Positions 10,509 to 23,100 of a stretch of 64,000 nt of DNA are shown here, in pieces. How positions within the stretch are numbered: the stretch's first letter is position 1; each line of letters opens with the position of its first letter. The stretch is from Phoebastria nigripes (lineage: Eukaryota > Chordata > Aves > Procellariiformes > Diomedeidae): contig JAYKAV010002774.1 in NCBI GenBank assembly GCA_035582835.1, positions 886,247-950,246 of the forward strand, written 5' to 3'. The translations under genes were made by a program, and so were the position numbers. The notes below the pieces were generated by a model. That model searched no databases, was not told the origin of the DNA, and saw nothing but the letters and a program-made list of their open reading frames with translations.

Positions 10509-13500
10509 TAGATCTAATATGTTCATAGCCATACATGCCATGAAGAAACAGGCAGGAACCTGGGATCTCAGGAAGGANAGGCAAAATGTTGAAGAAAACA
10601 TAAGACAAAAGACTGAAATTTTCAAATATTGATACTCCTAGGCTACAAGGTAAACAGTCTTAGCAAGGCCCAGAGGCTCTGCAACACCCTAATTAAGAGA
10701 GGAAGTGACTTAGGACTTTGTGTCTTCAACACAGAGTGCAAACAATGCCTTGGCCAGAGTCATGTTTGCTTAATCTGGCATTAGTTTGTACTAACTGTAC
10801 CTCATCAAGAGAGGAACCACCATCTCTGTAGTGATGGAAAACAAGATAAACAATTGCACATAATCAGCATAGTGCTGGTGTTTCAGCTGATAGTATTTCA
10901 CAATGACTCAATGCACTCATCTAAAGTAAATACTAAAAGAAAGAGGAAATAGGTATGAAAGGAATATTGCCCAGCATCTCTCCTTTGAGCTCACCAGGAA
11001 AATTACTGGATCCATGCTAGTGCTGCACCACTGTATCATCCTAGATCACCTGCCATTAAAAGCAGTTCACATACTCCCTACTAGTAGAGTTCTGTCTGTA
11101 CCAAAATCAGTGAGAGAATTCTTAATGATTTCAGTAGGGTCATAATATCCTCCATATAATGTTAGGAAAAAAAGAAGTATAATCTCTAATTTTTGTAATA
11201 TGCATTTTCACCTAATCATTGTATCTGCCTTGTTATTATTTTTTAAATGTTTGTAATAACAGGAATATTTGAGTGAGGAAATCTTCGAGAAAATGACTAC
11301 TTTCCAGAGTACTCAAAACTACCTACCAGCTCATTAGACCATGCAAACTTCAAATACTACTCTATGCTCAGACATGACTACTGGCCAGACAAGCCACCCA
11401 CCTGCAGGAGGTAATTACCAGTCTTGGCAGATAAGGTCTACTCTAAATCTAGACAGCACTGTGTTTGGTGGCTCTCTGCCAGGACTCACTAGCTTTCTAA
11501 AAGGGGTCCTTCTACAGTCACCATGTGCTGGGCTGTCAGTATGATCATCCAAATGGGACTGAAACAGTCCCAAGCACATTTTCTTTCTCATCAGGAAATA
11601 GCTAGCAAATCCAATGGAGTGGAAGGTAGAGTAGCCCTAATTGACATGAAAACGTGAAAGGAGAGGCTGCTGAAAGACATCGAATGTACCCAGTCTCTTC
11701 AAAAATAAATGGATATTGGAACAATTTTTCTAGATTGAGATCCAGAGGAAGGTTTTACATGAACACAAAGAGCAGCTCATGTTTGCCTTGGACTTTTTTC
11801 CAATACAAGATGTTCATTTTTAATGTAAGTGTTATTTAAGTGGAGCTTCTTCTTGGTGGCAAGAAGACTTCACTCCTGTTGAATGAACATAACAATATGG
11901 CTTCAGTTACTGCTTTGTTATCATCTTCAATCTGGGCTACAGCAATGTAATACACCTTGCTATAAATAATTAGTACATCTCTTTAGCCACTCACCCTACT
12001 GGAGCAGATCGTGTCCTGCTTCTGTTTTCTGTGCAGTCTTCCCCTAGAATCCAGTCAAATTTAAAATCTTGGTATTATGGTCAGGCATATGATGGTCTGG
12101 GAAGAAGGCACACATGCGCTAGCTTAGTCCTGATAGCTTAAAATGGAAATTGTGACTTATAAATCTATTCCAAAGGCCTAAGGGAGCTGTCCAGGTCTTT
12201 ACAAAGTTTTTCTTGCTTTCTTTGACCCACGAATCACTTTGAACATCATGTAAGATGATTCCTAAAAAGCTCTTGTGTGCTCTACACACAAGGAAACTTC
12301 TTGGAACTTGTCATCAGTAACTGACAAAGCCAACATAGGTTTTAAATAATTAAAATAATTTTTCCCACTGGAGAGAAAAGGCAAAATTGAGCACTGCAGA
12401 GATACCAGTCATACTGTTTAATGCACTTCAGAAATGCATTCAAATAACACGCCATGGAGGCAGAAGAGAAAATCTGAAGAGTGGCTGAAAGGGTGACTTT
12501 CATTTTGCACAACGATTTTGCAGTGGTATTTACATGTTAATCACTACTATTAGGGTAAGTATACGAAAGAACAAACAACATTTGAGAAATTTTGTAATTT
12601 AAAAATCACTGAGAGCATGAAACAATTTGACCATCATATTGCCCGTTATGCGGTGCATAGAAAATGTAGAGATGCCCTGTCTAGTGTCTATCTACAAATT
12701 TACCAGATCAGAATAAGGGCTAGAAATGGACAAAGATATCAACAAACCATATTCAGAATCAATGTCCTTAATAATGTCTGGAAGCACTTAACAGAACAGA
12801 AAGATGTAAGAAATATGGGAATTCCCACCACTTGTGCTTTGTTCAGTTTATTTCATAGGACACTTGCTTCTTATTATCAAAGCATACTAAAACATGACAA
12901 GAATCAGTTGTCTACAACTTTTAGGATAGCAAAACCTATTGCTGCAAATCTGTTTTCGTCTATGGTAGTGGGTAGGAAAACCCGAGTACCTCAAACTTGG
13001 CCGCCTACTATATTGTAATTCAGTTTAAAATAGTTGTCTATCTAGCACGTTCCTGGCCACCCACAGACAACGCCTACTGTGTCAGCTCTTTAAGCAGCCA
13101 GAAAGAAAAGTCCCTCAGATTATGAATATTAAGATAAAAGAGTTAGATGGTTTATTTGCTCATTTATGAGAAATGAACAGAAATACCTCAGAGCATAAAG
13201 AAATGAAGAGATATATTCATACTGCTATAAAGACTTACTGATGAACATAAAGTGAGAGCTGTCCATACTGTAACAAAAACCACTTGTTATAATGGCAAGA
13301 GAGTGATGAGTTCTTATAGCAATACTTCTTAATAGCAGACTATCCATAAGCTCACAGAGAAATACCTTTTTATCTGACTTGAACATAGCGTGTTGGTTGA
13401 TTAGAGCTACATATACTGAGACTTACAAACAGGTAACACTGGCATGCTCAGAAATCAAAGTCCATTTTGCTAGGAACACCTTTCACACATATCCTCAAAG

Positions 13501-16500
13501 TTACAAGCAAATCTGACTCTAGGAGTGGTGCGATTTCTGATTTCTTTGTTTAGCTACCTATGGGTGTATGGGAATGGAGATTACTGGAGGCAGAGTTGAA
13601 GAAATGAAGTTTTCGCGTATTTCTGAAGGAAGTAGTTGATATTCCTTCTTATTCTATATTGAAGAAAGTTCATCTTGCTGATGGACTAACTCTCTAATAC
13701 TATAATTATCGTATGAGAATATGGTTATTTTTGAAGAACATGCTGATAGGGGAAAAGAATCATCTAAACTGAAGCTTTGAAGAATGTCAGGATAGAGATC
13801 TACAGGCAATGGAGCTCCACAGCAAGAAAATGAAGTTGTAATATTGCCCAGCAAAAAGGTTTTCACTCTTCAGCTGTTGGAAATGTGTTCAGCATTTGCA
13901 GTGTCACCTCAAGATAGGTATGGACTGCAGTAATAAAAACTGTATGTTAAAAAATATGTGCATTTCCATTGTCAGGTGGATAATTACAGTCAAACCTGGA
14001 ACAGGCCTTCCTGGCAACATCACAACAGGAGAAAATGTTTGCACACCGTTATGGAACTATGAACACAATTAACTGAGGATTCCATAGAGATTATAACCAC
14101 AGCATTTAATAAACTAGCATAAGTGAATAGACCATTGTTAAATCAATGAAGAAGTAAATGTATAGGGAAAGACAAGAAAGACACTGAAAATGAAAACAAG
14201 ACCCAGAAGTCACATAGAAAATGCTGTACCAAAGTATATTAAAATTATTTCCTTTTTTAAAATGTCATTTATTATTCAGTTAAAAGAATCTTATCAAAAT
14301 TTGGGAAACTGCAATATGCTCTCTTGACCAAAACAGCCTTAATTAGATACAAAACCTAATGGATACCGGAAAAAAAATAATTCAAGTCCAGGGAAGAAAA
14401 TATAACTAGTAAAAAGAAAAAAGTTACTTAATGCATATGCTAACAAATAAACCTCCCTATTCTTATCCTGACACTTATGATTTGGATAGGACTTTAATCA
14501 TCAAAAACATTTTAGTAAGACTCTGAAGCATACTAAAATTCAGAAGTTTAGGCATCTTCAATAGACATAAAATCCTTACTTGCTTGTGCTTGTTTCTGTG
14601 CAATGTCTCTTCTTTGTCAATCATCAAACACTGTAACACAGGAAAATATTTGTGATATTGAGATTTTAAAAAAATACTTTAGACTTCCAGTTTGTCTTTT
14701 TGCCAGAAAGGTGCTATGAAATGTCCATGTGTACCAGCCTTGTTTCATATGAAGCAGATGTTAAGATCCCACTTCTGTACCTTAGAGCCCTCTGACAGAC
14801 TACTGGGAATTGATGTGATGTGACATCAGATAGTCAAGGTGATCTCAATATGGTGACAGACATTATAGTGTCATACCACTCTGATATTTCCAGTCTAAGC
14901 ATGGGTTTCCATTGAAAGCACAGTTCCACAGTCTTAGCTATGCATCCTTGTTACCACATTGTGCCAATAGTAGTGCTCCTGGGGACACATGACTAACTGG
15001 ATCAAGGAACTGATCTGTCTTTTCAGGACATCTGTCTATCAATGAAAACTTCCTTTTCCCTCGTAAATTTTCAGGCAAATCCATCCTTTACAAACACTAA
15101 CACCAACACAGGGGAGGAACCAAGAACATAGGACCCGTGGCAGACTTAAGCTCAAATGATTTAAAGTAATTGTGATAGCACCACATCTTTGGTTGCCACT
15201 CTGGCTGGATCTCTAGCACTCCTTTCCTCTTGGAAAAGCTCTTCTCCAAGAGTTGCTTTATTTTTTTTATAACCTCTGTGCTCCTGGAGGCTTATAAGAG
15301 AGGAATTAGAGCTGACCTCTGGGTACCTGGGAGCACCTCCTGTCTCCCATTTCTTGGTTTCACATGAAGTCTTTTCCCTGTCTCTTTCAGCCTCCTTGCT
15401 AGAAGAAAGATAAACTGCAGCTTCTCTGTTTCCCCGGCTGCTGCAGTCCTCACAGTTAGTCCCAGCTCACTACCTAGTGANGTGTCTCCATAGTGACTTT
15501 GTATTTGCTGGACTACCGTTACACAGCACAGCTCACATACTACAGTTACAGAGCTATTTCACATTTCCCAAATAGGACACTAAATCCCTCACCCGACGTC
15601 TTTAAACTGGGGATCTGACAAAGCGCAGGCACCCACATCTATCAACATAGCTGACCAGAAATTCCTGAGCCACAGCACTCTGGAGGCTGGGAAGGTGAGC
15701 CAGGGAAGGATTACCATGTGCTTGCCTTACTCTTCTATTCTTGCCTGGTCCACCGGGCTAGATATTTGGTATGCCCTGTTACAGCATTTCTTACGTTCTC
15801 AGGTTGAATACTGACCCATAAACCCCCTGCTAACTCCCAGGAATCTGAAGGAATCGTCAGCATCAGGACATTACATTAAGTGCCCACAGCCCTGTTACAT
15901 CTACAATTGCCTGCACGTTTTGCGTGTGTAGCCTAATCCAGACCATGGCACAGATTAAAAACGCTGACTACAGGACACAGAAGCCATTTTTGAAGAAGAG
16001 ATAGTANCCATCTTTTTGTTGTTAGAGGTTGGTGCTTCTCAACCTGTAGACAGATGTGCCTGTGAAAGACAGCTAGCAAAAGCAAACCTACCTTCAGAGC
16101 ATGCTTGAATTCATGATGCAGGACTCTCCTTCACTGGGAACTTTGAAAGAAAAAGTCTAGGGAAACTTTATCAACACAGGTTGAAAAGGTCTAAAAGCCT
16201 TTGAGCATATGGATAAGTCACTCACTGAGAAGCAGGTACACCCTTTCTCTGCCTGGATCCATGCCTTGCCAACGCAGACGAGTGTCTCAACCACCAGATC
16301 CATGCTGAAAGAGAAGAAATCTTCACTATTTCTGTTGATGCAGTGCCACCAAGTAGCAAATAATGCAAAATAACAGAGAAAGACTGCTTTGTCAGGGGCA
16401 AGGGTGTGAGCTGAAAGAGCCGCGGTTCTGGGCTCTGTCCCCTGATTTCTGGGCTCTTTACCAGGTGACTGTTTAATGCAAAATTCACAGTACACACAAC

Positions 16501-16599
16501 AACCTGCTGTCCCACTTTGTGGCTCCTTCCCTGCTGCCCCAACCAAGAGCGGGAGGTCTCCACGACAGACTCCTAGAGATCAACTAAATTCACCTCAGT
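10509..16599. other. Intergenic DNA between the left CpG island and TWF1
   Basis: About 6 kb of AT-rich DNA with no recognised exon, RNA gene or repeat. The longest frame (12617-13018, 133 codons) has random composition and no domain. A distal regulatory element for TWF1 could lie here but nothing marks one. Confidence 0.5.
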
Positions 16600-16846
16600 T
16601 ATTTTTCAGTGCTCCAGCCAAGAAGCAACCCTNTGAGGCACTTGTCCCTTTCTGCCAGGGAGGATGATGGCCGGCGCAGGGCCGGCCACAGGCCCTGCCC
16701 CGCTGCAGGTCGCGCCACACGCTCTGGGACGGCAGGTGAGGGGGGCGACAGGACAGGACAGGAGAGGACACAGCTGCACCGCGTCCCCGTTTTAAAGCAC
16801 CAAAAGAGCCGTACCGGGGCGCCGAGGGGGAAGCGGGCACAGGGGA

Positions 16847-16923
16847 GGCGCGGCGCGGCGCGGCGCGGCGCGGCGCGGCGCGGCCCGGCCCGGCCCGGCC
16901 CGGCCCGGCCCAGCCCAGCCCAG
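16847..16923. repeat. GC-rich pentamer array
   Basis: Tandem pentamers that change along the array from CGGCG units to CGGCC units to CAGCC units. It lies about 210-285 bp upstream of the TWF1 start codon. Confidence 0.9.
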
Positions 16924-17053
16924 CGGGGGCTCTGCTGTAGGGGGCAGCAGCGTGGCGCCCGCTGCCCGCTGCCGGGGCCCTGGAGCCGGCCCGGGCCGGC
17001 GGGGCCCGGCAGGCGCCGCGCTCCCTCCCGGCCGCTGAGTGGCGGCGGCGCGT

Positions 17054-17059
17054 CACGTG
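17054..17059. promoter_or_regulatory. E-box CACGTG
   Basis: A perfect palindromic E-box about 72 bp upstream of the TWF1 ATG. This is the class of site bound by USF or MYC/MAX factors. Occupancy is inference. Confidence 0.35.
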
Positions 17060-17130
17060 TGCGCGGCCGGGCCGGGCCGGGCCGGGCCACGGCAGACTGC
17101 GCTGCCCCGGGCGCGGCAGTGCGGTGCGAC

Positions 17131-17155
17131 ATGTCCCACCAGACCGGTATCCAAG
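17131..17155 (+). CDS. TWF1: TWF1 coding exon 1
   Basis: Encodes MSHQTGIQ plus one base. Donor is CAAG|GTACCC. The 25-nt coding part and the CpG island match the usual first-exon layout of this gene. Confidence 0.95.
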
Positions 17156-20100
17156 GTACCCGCGCGGCTCTCCGCCGTGAGCGCTGACCGCTACCTCCGC
17201 CCCGCGGTGCCTGCCTGCCCCTCATGACAGCCGGGCCCCCCTTCCCTCCTCTCCCCCTGCCAGCCGGGCGGGAGGCGGGCGGAGCGCCTTTCCCTGCGGG
17301 TCGGGTCGGGTCGGGGCGCGGGGGGAGGCGGCCGTTGTGGGCGTTTAACGGGCCGTTCCCGGCGGAATTTTCTCCCGTGCCGCGCTCTTTGTTCGCTGCT
17401 GGAGGAGCTCGTCCTTTCCGCCGCGGGCTGGCGGGGGAGGCGAGCTGAGCGGGGGGAAACTGCTGCTGGCTTCGGCCCCGGGCAGCCGCCGCTCGAACCC
17501 GGAGCTTCGTCCCCAGTCAGGCGAAGACTTGCGGGGTTTACCCGCGCGGCTAACCGCGCCTGTCCGCCTTAGAGCGGCGGGGAGCCCGCCTGAGAAAACT
17601 GTTCACTGCAGAAACCCGTAAATGGCGAGGAGGGCCCCCCCTTGGCTCAGGTAACTTCCCTGAGCGCAGGTTGTCCTGCTGCGGCGGGGTGGCTGGTGAG
17701 GTGGGAGCCGGCGCCCGGGGCTGTGGGGGCTCCTCGGGNAGCCCCCGCAGCTCCGGCCCCTCCCGGCTTTTGGAGAAGCTGTCGCCTGCTCGGGGTCGCC
17801 GCAGCGGGTTTGGGGTGGGCTGAAGAGCACGGGAAGTGCCGAGGGTCGCTGCCGGGCCCGTTGTAGTGGGAGCCCTGAGGGGAACCAGGAGCCCCGGAGT
17901 AGGGAAGCCCACTAAAAAGCCCATCACTGGAGGCCCATCACAAGGGGAAAAGTGTGGGGGAACCTTTTTTCCCCCCCATGTTTCCAGGCCTTGGAGGGTG
18001 CGAGGAGCAATTAGAAGACGACAGCGTATTGTTTCTCAGTATTACCGGGTCCCCCTGAATCACAACATTGCTAAACAGGGATTATACTGCAGGATTATGG
18101 GGGGGTTGGGTTTTATTGTCTCGATTTCTGCAATCTGCTTGTTCGGTGACTAGTACCATGTACTTTGCCTGCTTTCCCNTATTTATTGTTGAAGGTGACT
18201 TTTGTCCCAGCCACGGCAGCTCTTAACTGCTCTTCTATTCCCTTTTTTGTCTATTGGCTGCATTTGGTCTGCACCCTTTCGCCTCTCTTCTTTTCCTTTC
18301 CCTGCATGCCAATCTTTGCTCTTCGCCAATCTTTGCTCTTTTTTGCTGCTTCTTGTTTTAAGTTCTTCAACCCTTCTCAGGCTAGAGGTGCATCTGGGAT
18401 AGCTTTTTTCCCAGGCTGGGGAAAACTGTTATAGTGGCTCTTCATTCCCTTGTTTTCCCCCCTGGCAATGCTGGAGGGAGGAGCAGAGGAATATCCTGTT
18501 GCTTACCACAAGCAAGAAGAGTGGCTAAGCCTCTTCTGCTGCTCTCCTTCATGCTTTGAGAATCTTTTGTCCTCTGAGGAGAGCTGTAGAGAACTCGGCA
18601 GCTTTCCTGCACGGATCCTGCCTTGGCAGGCACTAATCAGGGGTCCTGTTTGCAGCAAAGCATCCGCCTCCGCAATTTGGAACGGAATAGCACTTGTTGT
18701 GCCATCGCTGGCTTTAGCTACAAACAGGCTACTGTCACTCATAAACAATTGCAAGATTTGACAGCATGGGCTGCTCTTTTCTGGAAACAGAAATGAAGTC
18801 ATGGGGGCAGTGAAACGTACCAGGCAGTTGCTAAAAGGACTGGACTTTCAAACAGGCCAGTGCAGATAAATAGAGTAGGAAGTCACAGAATGCTCGGAGC
18901 TGTGGGAAAATAGACTAGAATATGTTCNTAGTCTTCTAAATAATCTTTAAATAATATTCCCTGTAAAATATTTGTGAAATAACCACAAATTTTAATTCTG
19001 TAGGTCTCTGCTATGCGGAATGTTTAAGTAGAAAATAATATCACTCTGCTGTGAATTTTAAAACCTTTATGAAAAAACAAAGCGAAGATCACTTGATAGT
19101 GAGATGGTTTCTCAAACGTCTTGTTTCAAAATGTTACTCAGGAGCTGTCACAGCTGTGGTATTGGTGGAGGGACTCCTGTATTTTGGTCTTGTTTTGGTG
19201 TGTAGGGTTGAAATGAGAGAATAAAGAACAAAAAGATAATAGACAAGAAGAGGACAAAAAAATGTCCTGGGGGAACCGGAAGGTCTAGAAAGTGGCGCAG
19301 TGTTTGTGTGCTGAATGGAATGGTGAGGATTGGCAGAGACAATTAGAAAAGCTGGCAGCAAATTACAGTGAAGGTCTGCATTGGGTAGTGGGAAGATGCT
19401 AACTGGGATGAAGCTGGGGCTGGACTGGTAACCCAATGCAGTTCAGTTTGTTTAACACCCCCTTCTCCTCCCACACCATTTTGGAATTTCAGAATGGGCC
19501 TGGACATCACTTCGATGGGCATAAATTTAAAATGTTTTGAGTATGGGCAGTAATGTTGCTGGTTACCATCTGACCATCTGTTCAGTTGGCCACAACCTGA
19601 CTATAAATAATCCTTTTCATTTGTTTCCTGGTTTGATGTTTGTTTTGCTGGTGCTATGCTGTATGCTGTGGGATTACTTGAAGGACCTGCTTGCAATAAA
19701 TGTTCTTCAATAAATGCTGTACAACCCCCTGTCTGCGGTATAATTAAACTGATTTGCACTCAGATTATTTAGCAGAGCAGTTGAGATAATGATTTTCACA
19801 TGACTCAAGCACAGTTCTTCAGTGTGCTTAGGGAAGTGAGTCTATCATGTTTGTGGTGTAGTGTCAATGTGAATTATGGACAATTAAAAATATTTTTAGT
19901 TACTTCTTTGTAAATTCATTATAAAGCTATCCTGTTGCAATAGGTCACGGTTTGAACAATGTCATCAAGATACATACAAGGAGATACGGTGATATGAAAG
20001 ATGAGCAATGGGTGGCAGCCTTCACTGGTACTCTTCAGAGAGGTGTCCTCAGGAAAGACCAGCACTTTTGCCAGACAAGCTCTAACATTTTCCTGGCTGG

Positions 20101-23100
20101 CGTAAAGTTTCTGTCTGAAAGTTTGTACNAAGCCTGCAGACTTCATGAAGCTATTGTAATTTGAGATGCGTCATATTTTTATTGTGTTGCTGTGTTAACT
20201 CTGAAACCTGAGAGTGATGATGTGGTCACCTTTAATTTTCACAATGTTGAAAATCATACAGTATGCTAGAAAGCAGGGCTGTTTTGTATTGTTGCCTGTC
20301 ATCTTTTTGTGGCATGCTAGTGACTGGAACAGTATGCAGCATAGAGGGAACATCACTCCCGTGTTCCTTTTTCAGTCCAACTTTGTAGTGAAGGGCCAAT
20401 TGTACGCTTTTCCAGTGTTGTTCTTACCTTTGTGAGTATTCTTTGTCCTAGGGAAGTGAAATATGTTAATTTGGTTACTTTTATTTTCTCTTTTTCAGCT
20501 AGTGGAAGTGTTAAAGACACCTTTGTTGGAGCCAGAAATGGACAATACAGGCTTTTAAAAATAGTCATTGACAATGGTTAGTCAAATTTTAATCTTTTTC
20601 TCTGATTCTTTTAGATATTTTCCTAGTTGTTTTAGTGACCTACATGTACAATTGTTTGAAAAACAAAACTCTGCAAAACTTAATGTTACTAAGGTCTTTC
20701 ATATACAGAAGGTAAGATTTAAGTTTTGGTGATGCTAAGCTTTTCAGTACGATGCTACTGTATTTTTGCATTTGAATTTTTCTTCCAAATGTCATTTCAT
20801 ATTTTACCAAGAACTGCTGTGTATTTCATATGGATAATATGAATGAGGTTACTCTTATCTTACTAAAGAAAGAGTAGAGGAAAAAAAATTCCACACCTGT
20901 ATAGTGTTTTGGCACTTTGGTTACTTTCATTAGACAGAGAGATTCTTACACAGCAGCTAGTCACTTTAGATGAAATATAAATGTTATCTGCCTTTTATAC
21001 TGGGATCAGCTGCTTGTAGAAAGTTCTATTAAAGCAGATGTTTAAGTAGTAATCTGGCTACCTAGAAAATATCTTTAAAAATTGGTAACTTTGTACAAAT
21101 TTTCAAAGCTAAAACCATTCCTTAANTCTCACGTATATGTATAAATATAAAATTATGTAATTTCTTGCAGAACTTGAGTTTGATCTTTGATCTTCTTGGC
21201 AAGTGATCAAGGCTGCAAACATTGCAAGATAGGATGCATAGTGTTTTGTTTTGNTTTTTTTTAATAGCAATGCTGGTTGACTGTATAAGACACTTCATGG
21301 TTTAGTCCATCTTTTCAATTACGTCAAATGCCCACTTTGGGTTTTTTGTCCTTTCTAGAGTTCATTCATTTACAGTACACTGAAATACCTGTTAGCTGGA
21401 GAAAGGTACATGTATGTACATGTACATACACATACATACTTNTATTGTTACGTAAATAACCTACTGTTACCTTCTTTGTGTTTGCTTTTCTTAGGAAGAC
21501 TTCTGACATTTTAAGATTGCTTTCCTTAAGAAAGTGGCAATAGTAATATTATAGGCAGGTTACTGTGGTAAANTCTCACTAGCACAAGGCAGCAAATGCT
21601 GGCATACCATTGATTTTTTTTTTTTCTTTTTTCCCCCATTAGGCAAGGTAAAACAATATGCTTTTGTGTGTATGCTACTTTTTAATATGAAATGAAGCCT
21701 AGAAATAAGACACAAATGGAAGACATTCCCTTTTTTTTGTGTGTGTGTATGTGTGTGCATGTGCTTGTGTGTGTGTGTGTAAATATATATATATATGCAT
21801 TTTGTCTGTATGTGGAAGCAGAATCCAGGCTTTGATACTATTTTCCACAGGTCAAAAAGAAATCTCTAAAACTCCCAGAATAGTGGAAGAGGGACAGTTG
21901 CCTTATCTGTCTGCGGGAGCTTTCAGCAACTGCCCTTAGTCAACAGATAATAGTCAAATTGAGTTCTGCTAATCTGAGTTAGTAAGAGAAGAGGTTTGCT
22001 GCTGGGCGATAGAGTTCCTCTGGTTGTATTTCTCTATCTTAAATGCAAGTGAGTGTAAAGCCACCTAGAGTTCAGAATTGGCAAGTACATTCCGAATGCT
22101 CTGGTCTGGGTGTACAACTTCAGCTACTTTGCATCTAATTCAGAGAAGGGCCAAACACTCTCTCCCTGAGCTGTTCATGTACTGTGACTTACTGTGGTAG
22201 AGTGCCTTGCTCTGCAAGTTTTGCTGTAGAGGCATTTGTATACTGTTGTACTTTTGTCTGAAGTTTTAGAAGTTNGGTCCTAGACTCTCAAAAGGTATTT
22301 TGTATACTAGCTACTATGGTGGTCCTCAAACTGTGGTAGGATCCCATTTAAACAAGGTATTTCTGTTTTGGTTATGGGGACTAGTATTTATTGGGAAGTT
22401 GATAAATGTTTTGAAAGACACTATACTAATACTTTCCTTTGGAAGCTGAGATGTGATTTATAAATAAGAGAAAAATCTTGTTGCTACAGCTGTTCACATA
22501 ATTAAATCTCATCTGAAGTATTCTATACAGACTTAAGCCAATTATACATAATAAACAACTTCAGTCATTTAAAGAGACCATAGTTGTGAAGCTGTATTAG
22601 AAAGAGGTTTATCTACTTACATAGTCAAGTTAAAGTGATCGGTGCAAGCATATTCATTCCAAACTCTTTTCACTGTATAACTGAGTTATTGACTCCTTAC
22701 AATGAGTACAAACACTAATATGTTACAGCAAGACCATCAATAATTCTAATTCCAAAATTTAAAAACTTACTCTCATCTTGTTTCTACTTAAGTATTTCAA
22801 TTTAGAAATAAACTAACTGGCAGAAGACAGTTTTTATTTCCCTTCTGTGTACATTATGCTAAAAACCCTAACATCAGTCTTATCCCTTCAGATAAAAGAA
22901 CTTGATGACAACCAGCACATTACTTCTCAACTGTTTCTATTTGGGTTAAAGTAAGTTAGGGTTTGAACATACACAGCTTTTGTAGGAATTCACCCGCTTT
23001 CACACTGACTGTTCTTGACTTCCATTCTTGTGGACATAATTATGAAAGATGAACTGTCTGATTAACTGTTTATTGTAATTGCTAATTTTGAAAAACAGTA

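Larger units (their letters stand above)
16600..17900. promoter_or_regulatory. TWF1: CpG island and promoter of TWF1
   Basis: Very CpG-rich sequence surrounding the first coding exon of TWF1. It contains a GC pentamer array (16847-16923), an E-box CACGTG (17054-17059) and many GC-box-like GGGCGG runs. No TATA box is evident, as expected for a broadly expressed actin regulator. The transcription start is not fixed by the sequence. Confidence 0.8.

Noticed and set aside
12617..13018. 133-codon plus-strand frame in the intergenic region
   Set aside because: Composition is typical of translated AT-rich DNA; no acceptor/donor pair, domain or homology evident.
16595..17225. Long minus- and plus-strand frames around the TWF1 first exon
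   Set aside because: Shadows of the CpG island and pentamer array; repetitive Arg/Pro/Gly/Ala composition.
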